Positions 53,482 through 63,500 of a stretch of 64,000 nucleotides of DNA are shown in pieces; positions within the stretch are counted from its first letter, which is position 1, and the number at the start of each line of letters is the position of its first letter. Made by a program: the position numbers and the translations under genes. Source of the stretch: Haloimpatiens lingqiaonensis (GTDB lineage Bacteria > Bacillota > Clostridia > Clostridiales > Clostridiaceae); the NCBI RefSeq assembly GCF_044502415.1, contig NZ_CP172402.1; one strand, given 5' to 3'. Under the pieces are notes generated by a model, which saw only the letters and a list, made by a program, of their open reading frames with translations, had not been told where the DNA came from and ran no database searches.

Positions 53482-55548
53482 TTATTTTCTTTCATTAATT
53501 ACTTTTTCTTGTATACTCTTTGGTACTTCTTCATTGTGATCAAACTCCATTGAGTAGTTTCCTCTACCTTGAGTTTTTGATCTTAATGATGTAGCGTAAC
53601 CAAACATTTCTGATAGTGGAACGAAGGCTCTAATAACTTGAGCACCTGCTCTTTGCTCCATTCCTTCTATTCTACCTCTTCTAGAGTTAACGTCTCCCAT
53701 AACATCTCCCATGTATTCTTCTGGGATTACAATTTCAACTTTCATTACTGGCTCAAGTAATACTGGGTCAGCTTTGCTCATAGCGTTTTTAAATGCCATA
53801 GAACCAGCTATCTTGAAGGCCATTTCTGAAGAGTCTACATCATGGTAAGAACCATCAACTAATTTAACTTTGAAGTTTACTGTAGGATATCCAGCAACAA
53901 TACCTGTTCTTGATGCCTCTTTTATACCATTTTCTATTGGTGCAATATACTCTTTTGGTACAGATCCACCAACGATAGCATCTTCAAATTTAAATATCTC
54001 TTCACATGGTTCCATTTCAATCCAACAGTGACCGTATTGTCCACGTCCACCTGATTGTCTAACAAACTTACCTTCAGCTCTAACAGCTTTTCTGATAGTT
54101 TCTTTGTAAGCAACTTGTGGTTGACCAACATTACACTCAACTTTAAATTCTCTTTGAAGTCTGTCAACAATTATTTCAAGGTGAAGTTCACCCATACCTT
54201 CTATTATTGTTTGACCAGTTTCTTGATTTGTAAATGTTCTAAATGTTGGGTCTTCCTCAGCTAGTTTTTGAAGTGCAATACCCATTTTTTCTTGACCAGC
54301 TTTTGTTTTAGGCTCAATAGCAACAGATATAACTGGTTCTGGGAATTCCATGTTTTCAAGTATTACTGGACTGTTTTCATCACATAAAGTGTCTCCAGTT
54401 GTTGTATTTTTAAGACCAATTACAGCTCCTAAATCTCCAGCTCTTAACTCTTGTACTTCAGTTCTGTGATTTGAGTGCATTTTAACAAGTCTTCCTATTC
54501 TTTCTCTTTTACCTTTGTTAGAGTTTAGTACGTAAGTACCACTTTCCATTACTCCTGAGTAAACTCTTGTGAAAGCTAATTTACCTATGAATGGGTCAGT
54601 AGCTATCTTAAATGCTAGAGCTGCAAGTGGCTCATTGTCATCACTATGTCTAACTATTTCTTCTTTAGTTTCTGCATCTACTCCTGGTACTGGAGGTACA
54701 TCTAATGGTGATGGTAAATACTTAACTGCAGCATCTATCATCATCTGTACACCTTTGTTCTTGTATGAAGAACCACATACTACAGGAACTATTTCATTGT
54801 TACATACACCTTTTCTTAATGCAGCATCAATTTCCTCTACTGTTAACTCTTCACCATCAAGGTATTTCATCATTAATTCTTCATCTAATTCAGCAACTGA
54901 CTCTAGCATTTGAGATCTATAGTCTTCTGCTAATTCCTTCATATCTTCTGGAATTTCAGTTGTTTCTATTTCTTTTCCTAAATCATCTTTGTATATTCTA
55001 GCATTGTTTTCTATTAAGTCTATTATTCCTAAAAAGTTTTCTTCTTTTCCTATTGGTAATTGTATAGGAACTGCATTAGCATGCAATCTTTCTCTCATCA
55101 TGCTTACCGCTCTATAGAAGTCTGCTCCTAATATATCCATCTTATTTATGTATGCTACTCTTGGAACATTATACTTGTCTGCCTGTCTCCATACTGTTTC
55201 AGATTGAGGTTCAACTCCACCTTTAGCACAGAATACACCAACAGCACCATCAAGTACTCTTAGTGATCTTTCAACTTCAACAGTGAAATCTACGTGTCCT
55301 GGTGTGTCAATTATATTAATTATATGACCCTTCCATTGACAAGTGGTTGCAGCAGAAGTTATAGTTATTCCTCTTTCCTGCTCTTGCTCCATCCAGTCCA
55401 TTGTAGCACTACCTTCATGAGTTTCTCCAATTTTATGGTTTATTCCTGTGTAGAATAATATACGTTCTGTAGTTGTTGTTTTTCCCGCATCTATATGAGC
55501 CATGATTCCTATATTACGGAATTTTTCTAAGGAATATTCTCTTGCCAT
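53482..55548 (-). CDS. fusA: elongation factor G
   Basis: 688 residues, translocation GTPase, G1 AHIDAGKTT, RGITITSAATT, and domains II-V with RRGRIEGMEQRAG. Length normal. Confidence 0.99.
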   Translation of the reverse strand: MAREYSLEKFRNIGIMAHIDAGKTTTTERILFYTGINHKIGETHEGSATMDWMEQEQERGITITSAATTCQWKGHIINIIDTPGHVDFTVEVERSLRVLDGAVGVFCAKGGVEPQSETVWRQADKYNVPRVAYINKMDILGADFYRAVSMMRERLHANAVPIQLPIGKEENFLGIIDLIENNARIYKDDLGKEIETTEIPEDMKELAEDYRSQMLESVAELDEELMMKYLDGEELTVEEIDAALRKGVCNNEIVPVVCGSSYKNKGVQMMIDAAVKYLPSPLDVPPVPGVDAETKEEIVRHSDDNEPLAALAFKIATDPFIGKLAFTRVYSGVMESGTYVLNSNKGKRERIGRLVKMHSNHRTEVQELRAGDLGAVIGLKNTTTGDTLCDENSPVILENMEFPEPVISVAIEPKTKAGQEKMGIALQKLAEEDPTFRTFTNQETGQTIIEGMGELHLEIIVDRLQREFKVECNVGQPQVAYKETIRKAVRAEGKFVRQSGGRGQYGHCWIEMEPCEEIFKFEDAIVGGSVPKEYIAPIENGIKEASRTGIVAGYPTVNFKVKLVDGSYHDVDSSEMAFKIAGSMAFKNAMSKADPVLLEPVMKVEIVIPEEYMGDVMGDVNSRRGRIEGMEQRAGAQVIRAFVPLSEMFGYATSLRSKTQGRGNYSMEFDHNEEVPKSIQEKVINERK

Positions 55549-55587
55549 ATGCTTTCCTCCTTCTATCCTGTGAACGATTCAAATTTT

Positions 55588-55622
55588 AGAAAACTGTTTT
55601 GGCAAGGCCAAAACAGTTTTCT
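55588..55622. terminator. 16-bp perfect hairpin between rpsG and fusA
   Basis: Positions 55588-55603 and 55607-55622 are exact complements around AAG. It begins two bases after the rpsG stop codon. No T-run follows on the minus strand, so it may be an attenuator, a pause or a processing site, not a full terminator. Confidence 0.7.
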
Positions 55623-55623
55623 G

Positions 55624-56094
55624 CTAGTATCTGTAGTGTGCGAAAGCTTTGTTTGCTTCTGCCATCTTATGAGTATCTTCTCTTTTCTTAACAGCTGCTC
55701 CAGTGTTATTAGATGCGTCTAATAATTCTGCTGCAAGTCTATCTCTCATGTGTTTTTCGCTTCTTTTTCTAGTAGCGTCAACTAACCATCTTAGACCTAA
55801 TGTCTGTCTTCTTTCTGGTCTAACTTCGATTGGAACTTGGTAGTTTGCTCCACCTATTCTTCTCGCTTTTACTTCTAAAAGTGGCATAATGTTGTTCATT
55901 GCTGTTTCAAATACTTCAATGGCATCTTTACCTGATTTTTCAGCCATTATATCGAAAGCACCGTAAACAATTTTTTGAGCAACACCTTTTTTACCATCTA
56001 ACATTATTTGGTTTACTAATTTAGTAACAACCTTGCTGTTGTACATTGGATCTGGTAATACATCTCTTTTTGCTATATGTCCTTTTCTTGGCAC
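55624..56094 (-). CDS. rpsG: 30S ribosomal protein S7
   Basis: 156 residues, MPRKGHIAKRDVLPDPMYNS start, RRIGGANYQVPIEVRPERR core. Nucleates the 30S head. Confidence 0.98.
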   Translation of the reverse strand: MPRKGHIAKRDVLPDPMYNSKVVTKLVNQIMLDGKKGVAQKIVYGAFDIMAEKSGKDAIEVFETAMNNIMPLLEVKARRIGGANYQVPIEVRPERRQTLGLRWLVDATRKRSEKHMRDRLAAELLDASNNTGAAVKKREDTHKMAEANKAFAHYRY

Positions 56095-56109
56095 TTTTCT
56101 TCCCTCCTT

Positions 56110-56215
56110 AACATAAAATATTTAAGTTCATCGGTACTCGGCTATTGCCGCAAAGCGCTTTGTCAACCGCACAAAATACAATCTATAATCTATATAAATG
56201 CTGAAGACATTGCAC
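56110..56215 (-). other. structured rpsL-rpsG intercistronic spacer
   Basis: The 136-base spacer (56095-56230) is unusually long. It contains CAAAGCGCTTTG (dyad) and CGGC-AATA-GCCG hairpins and is locally GC-rich. In E. coli the S12-S7 spacer is the S7 autoregulatory target; a similar role here is inference. Confidence 0.45.
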
Positions 56216-56230
56216 TATTAATAAATGAAC

Positions 56231-56608
56231 CTATTTTTTCTTAGGTTTCTTAGCTCCATACTTAGATCTGCTTTGCATTCTATTAGCAACACCAGCAGCA
56301 TCTAGAGTACCTCTTACAATGTGGTATCTTACACCAGGAAGGTCTTTTACTCTTCCTCCCCTTATAAGAACAACACTGTGCTCTTGTAAGTTATGTCCTA
56401 TACCTGGTATGTAAGCTGAAACTTCATATCCATTTGTTAATCTAACTCTGGCAATTTTTCTTAACGCTGAGTTAGGTTTTTTAGGAGTTGTTGTTTTAAC
56501 TACTGTACATACTCCTCTTTTTTGTGGACATTCTTTTAAAGCTGGTGAGCCAGATTTAGTGACTACTGTCTGTCTGCCTTTTCTAACTAATTGGTTAATA
56601 GTTGGCAT
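56231..56608 (-). CDS. rpsL: 30S ribosomal protein S12
   Basis: 125 residues, MPTINQLVRKGRQTVVTKS start. Lys43 in TTPKKPNSALR and RGGRVKDLPGVRYH are the wild-type (streptomycin-sensitive) forms. Confidence 0.98.
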   Translation of the reverse strand: MPTINQLVRKGRQTVVTKSGSPALKECPQKRGVCTVVKTTTPKKPNSALRKIARVRLTNGYEVSAYIPGIGHNLQEHSVVLIRGGRVKDLPGVRYHIVRGTLDAAGVANRMQSRSKYGAKKPKKK

Positions 56609-56652
56609 TTTTACACCTCCTTTTGATTTTTAGCTATATATAAATTATAGTT

Positions 56653-56901
56653 TTAACAAATTTCTCTTAATGTACATGCTACTGCAGCACCTACATCAAT
56701 TCCACAAAGTCGTCCTAGTTCCTTCATAGTGTCTATATATACTATTTCAAGGGATTTATCTTTGGCTAAATCAATCAATGGCTGTATAAGCTTAAATTCA
56801 GCATCTTCTGCTATATATAATCTTTCACATTGATCTTGTTTTATAGCTTTCAATGTTTGTTTTATCCCAACTGACTTTTTCCCTATAAGCCTACTGGCCA
56901 T
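56653..56901 (-). CDS. L7Ae-family ribosomal protein (YbxF-like)
   Basis: 82 residues from the ATG at 56901 (AGGGGGT upstream; the longer frame to 56988 runs through the palindrome and lacks support). Kink-turn binding fold with LIGKKSVGIKQTLKAI, LYIAEDAE and the LCGIDVGAAVACTLRE ending. Between rpoC and rpsL, as in Bacillus ybxF. Confidence 0.92.
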   Translation of the reverse strand: MASRLIGKKSVGIKQTLKAIKQDQCERLYIAEDAEFKLIQPLIDLAKDKSLEIVYIDTMKELGRLCGIDVGAAVACTLREIC

Positions 56902-56926
56902 AGCGAAACCCCCTTTATATGATGTA

Positions 56927-56960
56927 TTACAAAGATAAAGTTTAAACTTTATCTTTGTAA
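56927..56960. repeat. 34-base perfect palindrome between rpoC and the L7Ae-like gene
   Basis: The two 17-base halves, 56927-56943 and 56944-56960, are exact reverse complements with no loop. No T-run follows on the minus strand; possible processing or pausing site. Confidence 0.85.
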
Positions 56961-57017
56961 TAAAACTACACAAAGTGTATTTTAACATTTTAAAATATAG
57001 ATGTCAACAAATTAGAT

Positions 57018-60000
57018 TTAAGCTTCTATATTATTTTCTTCATCTTCTTCCAAATCTTTGCGATTTAGATTCATTTTTATTCCTCTATATTTATTCATGC
57101 CTGTTCCAGCTGGAATCAACTTACCTATTATAACATTTTCTTTAAGTCCAACTAAAGGATCTATTTTACCTTTAATAGCTGCATCAGTAAGTACTCTTGT
57201 AGTTTCCTGGAATGAAGCCGCAGATAAGAACGAATCTGTAGCTAAGGCCGCTTTAGTAATTCCTAATAAAGTTACCTTTCCATCTGCTGGTCTATTTTCT
57301 TCTTCTAAAGCCTTATTATTTTGCTCTTCAAAGTCAAATATATCTATCATAGTACCCGGTAATAATTCAGTATCCCCTGAATCTTCTATTTTAACTTTTC
57401 TAGTCATTTGCCTTACTACTACCTCAAGATGCTTATCATTTATATCAACACCTTGAAGTCTGTAAACCTTTTGTACCTCTGAAAGAAGATAGTTTTTAAC
57501 TGCATTTATACCTTTGATTCTTACAATATCATGAGGATTTATTGAACCTTCTGTTATTTCATCTCCAGCTTCAATTTGATCCCCATTGTTTACTCTTAAT
57601 CTTGAACCAAATGGTATATCATAACTAGTTTCTTCACCGGATTCATTTTTAACATATACTACTCTTTTCTTCTTAGTTTCTTCAACTCTTACAGTACCTG
57701 CCATTTCACTTATTATAGCAAGCCCTTTTGGTTTTCTTGCCTCAAACAATTCTTCAACTCTTGGAAGACCCTGTGTTATGTCAGCTCCAGCAACTCCACC
57801 AGTGTGGAATGTTCTCATTGTAAGCTGTGTTCCAGGTTCACCTATGGACTGAGCCGCAATTATACCAACAGCTTCACCAATATTTATCCTGTTTGCAGTT
57901 GCCATATTCATTCCATAGCACTTAGCACATACTCCAAACTTACATTTACATGTAAATACTGATCTTATTTTAACCTTTTTAACACCAGCTTTTTCTACTC
58001 TAGCAGCTGTGTTAGCGTCCATGTAAGAATTCTTACTTACTATTATTTCACCTGAATTAGGATCTATTATGTCTTCTGCACTGTATCTACCAGTAAGTCT
58101 TTCCTCTAAAGTTTCTATTACTTCATTTCCTTCTTTTATTTCTGAAACTTCGAAACCTTCCTCTGCACCACAGTCTTCAGTCCTAACTATTACGTCCTGG
58201 CTAACATCTACAAGTCTTCTTGTTAAATATCCAGAGTCTGCTGTCTTTAACGCAGTATCCGCGTTACCTTTTCTAGCTCCGTGTGTTGAAATAAAATACT
58301 CTAATACGTCTAATCCTTCCCTAAATGAAGATCTTATAGGTAATTCTATTATCTTACCTGATGGATTAGCCATTAATCCTCTCATACCAGCAAGCTGTTT
58401 TATCTGACTCTTAGAACCTCTGGCTCCAGAGTCCGCCATCATGTATATAGGATTAAATTTATCAAAGTTATCCATTAGGGCGTTAGCAACATCCTCTGTT
58501 GTCTTAGTCCACTTATCTATTACTCTTTCATATCTTTCTTCTTCTGATATGAATCCTCTTCTATACATTTTTTCTATTTTTTCAACAGCTTTATCTGTTT
58601 CTTCCAATAATATTTTCTTAGCTTCTGGCACTGTCATATCTGATGTAGAAATTGTAATAGCACCTATACTTGAATAATGATATCCTGTAGCTTTTATCTT
58701 ATCTAGCATTACTGATGTTCCTGTTGGACCGTATTTAGCATAACATTTATCAATTATCTTTCCTAGATTCTTCTTACTAACTAAGAAATCAATCTCTAGT
58801 TTAAATTCATTTTCTGGAATACTTCTATCAACAAATCCCAAATCTTGTGGTATGCATTCGTTGAATATTATTTTACCAGGTGTAGTTGCTACAATACTTG
58901 AAACTTTTTCTCCATCTAATTCTTTTGTTAATCTCACCTTAATTTTAGCATGTATATCAATTTGACCTAATTGATATGCCATTAAAACTTCTTCAACATT
59001 TGAGAATACTCTTCCTTCGCCTTCTGCTCCATCCTTATCTAATGTTAGGTAATATGAGCCTAACACCATATCCTGAGTAGGAACACAAACTGGCTTACCA
59101 TCTGAAGGTTTTAGTATGTTATGGGCTGCTAACATTAAGAATCTAGCTTCTGATTGTGCTTCAACAGATAAAGGTACATGTATAGCCATTTGGTCTCCAT
59201 CAAAGTCAGCGTTGTATGCTGTACATACTAATGGATGTAATTTTATAGCTCTACCTTCCACAAGTACTGGTTGGAATGCTTGAATACCTAATCTGTGAAG
59301 AGTCGGAGCACGATTTAGTAACACTGGATGGTCTGTAATAACTTCTTCTAGTACATCCCAAACCTCTGTCATAACTCTTTCTACCATTCTCTTAGCACTT
59401 TTTATATTATGAGCTACTCCTTTTTCAACTAACTTCTTCATTACAAAAGGCTTAAATAGTTCTAAAGCCATTTCTTTTGGAAGTCCACATTGATACATTT
59501 TAAGTTCCGGTCCTACAACTATAACAGAACGTCCAGAATAGTCAACACGCTTACCAAGTAAGTTTTGTCTAAACCTTCCTTGTTTTCCTTTTAGCATATC
59601 AGATAGTGATTTTAATGGTCTGTTTCCTGGACCTGTAACCGGTCTTCCTCTTCTACCATTATCTATAAGTGCATCCACAGCTTCTTGAAGCATTCTTTTC
59701 TCATTTCTAACTATGATATCTGGTGCACCTAAATCTAATAGTTTTTTCAATCTATTATTTCTGTTTATTACTCTTCTATATAAATCATTCAAATCTGAAG
59801 TAGCAAATCTTCCACCATCTAATTGAACCATTGGTCTTAAATCTGGTGGTATTACTGGAATCACGTCAATTATCATCCATTCTGGATTATTGCTAGATTT
59901 TCTAAATGACTCTACTACTTCAAGTCGTCTTATAATTCTAACTCTCTTTTGACCTGTGCTTGTTTCTAATTCTTCTTTAAGCTCTATAGATAAGTTTTCC

Positions 60001-60554
60001 AGGTCTAATTCCCTAAGTAAAACTTTTATTGCTTCTGCACCCATTCCTGCAACAAAGCTATCTTCACCATATTTATCTGCTGCTTCTCTATATTCTTTTT
60101 CATTTAATAATTGTTTCTTTAAAAGTGGTGTTTCTTTAGGGTCTAAAACTATATAGGATGCAAAGTATAAAACTTTCTCCAAGGATCTTGGAGATACATC
60201 CAAGATAAGCCCCATACGTGATGGTATACCTTTAAAATACCATATGTGGGAAACAGGGGCAGCAAGCTCTATATGCCCCATCCTTTCACGTCTAACCTTT
60301 GCTTTAGTTACTTCAACTCCACATCTGTCACAGACAATTCCTTTATACCTTACTCTTTTATACTTTCCGCAATGACATTCCCAGTCTTTTATAGGTCCAA
60401 ATATTCTCTCACAGAACAATCCATCTCTTTCTGGCTTTAATGTTCTATAGTTTATAGTTTCTGGCTTTTTAACTTCTCCCCTTGACCACGCTCTAATTTG
60501 TTCTGGTGAAGCTAAGCCTATTTGTATAGCATCAAAATTATTTAATTCAAACAA
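57018..60554 (-). CDS. rpoC: RNA polymerase beta' subunit
   Basis: 1178 residues. N-terminal zinc site (CHCGKYKRVRYKGIVCDRC), catalytic NADFDGDQMAIH with the three Mg-binding Asp, bridge-helix and trigger-loop regions (GLMANPSGKIIELPI, TMRTFHTGGVAG) and the second zinc site (CKCKFGVCAKC). Thirty-five bases downstream of rpoB. Confidence 0.99.
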   Translation of the reverse strand: MFELNNFDAIQIGLASPEQIRAWSRGEVKKPETINYRTLKPERDGLFCERIFGPIKDWECHCGKYKRVRYKGIVCDRCGVEVTKAKVRRERMGHIELAAPVSHIWYFKGIPSRMGLILDVSPRSLEKVLYFASYIVLDPKETPLLKKQLLNEKEYREAADKYGEDSFVAGMGAEAIKVLLRELDLENLSIELKEELETSTGQKRVRIIRRLEVVESFRKSSNNPEWMIIDVIPVIPPDLRPMVQLDGGRFATSDLNDLYRRVINRNNRLKKLLDLGAPDIIVRNEKRMLQEAVDALIDNGRRGRPVTGPGNRPLKSLSDMLKGKQGRFRQNLLGKRVDYSGRSVIVVGPELKMYQCGLPKEMALELFKPFVMKKLVEKGVAHNIKSAKRMVERVMTEVWDVLEEVITDHPVLLNRAPTLHRLGIQAFQPVLVEGRAIKLHPLVCTAYNADFDGDQMAIHVPLSVEAQSEARFLMLAAHNILKPSDGKPVCVPTQDMVLGSYYLTLDKDGAEGEGRVFSNVEEVLMAYQLGQIDIHAKIKVRLTKELDGEKVSSIVATTPGKIIFNECIPQDLGFVDRSIPENEFKLEIDFLVSKKNLGKIIDKCYAKYGPTGTSVMLDKIKATGYHYSSIGAITISTSDMTVPEAKKILLEETDKAVEKIEKMYRRGFISEEERYERVIDKWTKTTEDVANALMDNFDKFNPIYMMADSGARGSKSQIKQLAGMRGLMANPSGKIIELPIRSSFREGLDVLEYFISTHGARKGNADTALKTADSGYLTRRLVDVSQDVIVRTEDCGAEEGFEVSEIKEGNEVIETLEERLTGRYSAEDIIDPNSGEIIVSKNSYMDANTAARVEKAGVKKVKIRSVFTCKCKFGVCAKCYGMNMATANRINIGEAVGIIAAQSIGEPGTQLTMRTFHTGGVAGADITQGLPRVEELFEARKPKGLAIISEMAGTVRVEETKKKRVVYVKNESGEETSYDIPFGSRLRVNNGDQIEAGDEITEGSINPHDIVRIKGINAVKNYLLSEVQKVYRLQGVDINDKHLEVVVRQMTRKVKIEDSGDTELLPGTMIDIFDFEEQNNKALEEENRPADGKVTLLGITKAALATDSFLSAASFQETTRVLTDAAIKGKIDPLVGLKENVIIGKLIPAGTGMNKYRGIKMNLNRKDLEEDEENNIEA

Positions 60555-60589
60555 GGGTACATCCTCCCTTCATAGTATGGAATTATAAA

Positions 60590-63500
60590 TTAATGTTCAT
60601 CATTAAAATCGTTAAGTTCTAACTCGCTAAAATCATCCTCAAAGGATAAGTCATAATCCTCTACATTTATATCTAAATCTTCTTCTAGTTCCTTTTCATC
60701 TACTTCTACTTCTACCTCATCTCCGTTAGCTTCTAACTTTTCGATACCGATAGGCATAGAATCCTCATTTCCTTCTATGTTTATATCTAATTCTTCCTCT
60801 GATTTTTCATCTACATATTCTTTTATTTCTATTTCTTGTTGTTCATCATTTAAAACTTTAACATTTAAGCATAAAGCTTGTAGTTCTTTAATAAGAACCT
60901 TAAATGATTCTGGAACTCCTGGTTCAGGTATATTTTCACCCTTAACAATAGCCTCATATGTCTTAACTCTACCAACCACATCGTCAGATTTAACTGTTAA
61001 TATTTCTTGTAGAGTATATGCTGCACCATAAGCTTCAAGCGCCCAAACTTCCATCTCTCCAAATCTTTGGCCTCCAAATTGTGCTTTACCACCTAGAGGC
61101 TGTTGAGTTACTAATGAGTATGGTCCTGTAGATCTAGCATGTATCTTATCATCAACCAAATGGTGAAGTTTTAATATATACATGTATCCTACTGTTACTC
61201 TATTATCAAATGGTTCCCCAGTTCTTCCATCATATAAAACTGTTTTTCCATCCTGAGCATATCCTGCTTGTTTTAAACAATCTACTATGTCTTCTTCCAT
61301 AGCACCGTCGAATACAGGAGTTGCTACATGCCAACCTAATTTACTAGCTGCCCATCCTAAATGAACTTCAAGCACCTGCCCGATATTCATACGTGAAGGA
61401 ACGCCTAGTGGGTTTAAGCATATTTGAAGTGGTCTCCCATCTGGTAAGAAAGGCATATCTTCTTCAGGTAAAATTCTAGAAATAACACCCTTGTTACCGT
61501 GTCTTCCTGCCATTTTATCTCCTATAGATATCTTTCTCTTTTGAGCTATGTAGCATCTTACAAGCTCATTAACTCCTGGTGGAAGTTCATCACCGTTTTC
61601 TCTAGTAAATACTTTTACATCTACTATTATACCAGCTTCACCGTGTGGCACTCTAAGAGAGGTATCTCTAACTTCTCTTGCTTTCTCACCAAATATAGCT
61701 CTCAAAAGTCTTTCCTCAGCAGTTAATTCAGTTTCTCCTTTTGGAGTAACTTTTCCTACTAATATATCTCCTGATCTTACCTCTGCACCGATTCTTATTA
61801 TTCCTCTTTCATCTATGTCTTTAAGTGCATCGTCTCCTACATTTGGTATATCTCTTGTAATTTCTTCTGGTCCTAGTTTAGTATCTCTGGCTTCAGCCTC
61901 GTATTCTTCTATGTGAATAGATGTAAATACGTCATCACGAACTAATTGCTCTGAAACAAGCATAGCGTCCTCATAGTTATATCCTTCCCAAGTTATAAAG
62001 CCCATACGTATATTTTTACCTAAAGCTATTTCACCTAAGTCAGTAGATGGTCCATCTGCTAGAACAGAACCAACTTCAAGTTTATCTCCTTTGGCAACTA
62101 TAGGTCTTTGATTTATACAAGTCCCTTGGTTTGATCTTTTAAACTTAAGTAATTTATATTTATCTATACCGCCATCTTTATCTCTTCTAACTCTTACTTC
62201 CTCAGCATCTACATAAACTACGGTTCCAGCATTTTTAGCCTTTGGAAGTACACCTGAATCTACTGCAGCTTTAAACTCTATTCCAGTTCCAACTATAGGA
62301 GCTTGTGGCTTTAATAGTGGTACTGCCTGACGTTGCATGTTTGATCCCATAAGTGCACGGCTGGCGTCATCATTTTCTAAGAATGGAATCATAGCTGTAG
62401 CTACAGAAACTATTTGTCTTGGTGATATATCTATTACATCAACATCTTCTCTAGGCACTATTAGAACTTCTTCTTTGTATCTAACGGTTATTTTATCGTC
62501 AACAAAATGCCCATTTTCATCAATAGGTTCATTAGCTTGAGCTATTAAGTATCCATCTTCTTCATCAGCAGTAAAATACCTGATTTCATCAGTTATTTTT
62601 CCTGCTTTCTTATCTATAATTCTATATGGTGTTTCTATAAATCCATATTCATTTACTCTAGCATAAGCAGCAAGTGAGTTTATAAGACCTATGTTTGGTC
62701 CTTCTGGAGTTTCTATTGGACACATTCTACCATAGTGAGAATGGTGAACGTCTCTTACCTCGAATCCAGCTCTTTCTCTTGAAAGTCCTCCAGGTCCTAA
62801 TGCTGACAACCTTCTCTTGTGTGTCAATTCAGATAATGGGTTAGTCTGATCCATGAACTGTGAAAGCTGAGAACTTCCAAAGAACTCTTTAATAGCCGCC
62901 GCTACTGGTCTTATATTAATTAATGCTTGTGGAGTTATTCCCTCTTGGTCTTGAATAGTCATTCTTTCTTTAACTACTCTTTCCATTCTAGATAAACCAA
63001 TTCTAAATTGATTTTGTAATAATTCTCCTACAGCTCTTAGTCTTCTGTTTCCTAAGTGATCTATGTCATCAGTGTCGCCTATTCCATATGGTAACCCTAA
63101 TTGATAACTTATAGTTGCAAATATGTCATCTTTAGTTATATGTTTTGGAATAAGTTTATTTATATTCTTCTTTATTTCTGATTTGATAGTTTCTTCATCA
63201 CTATAACTATCCAATATTTCTTTTAAAGTAGGATAATGTACAAGCTCTCTTATATTCAAATCGTCAATATTAAAGTTTATATGTTCATGTATATCTACAA
63301 AGTTATTTCCTATAACTCTTATAACTTTGTCCTCTACCTTTATATCTACTACATTAACGCCTAGATTTTGTATTTTTTTAGCAGTTTCTCTATCGATTTT
63401 CTCTCCGCTCTCTACAATGATTTCTCCAGTAGAAGGATTTACTACATCATTAGCTGCTATTTCATTAGATATTCTTAGGTTTAAAGAAAGCTTTTTGTTA

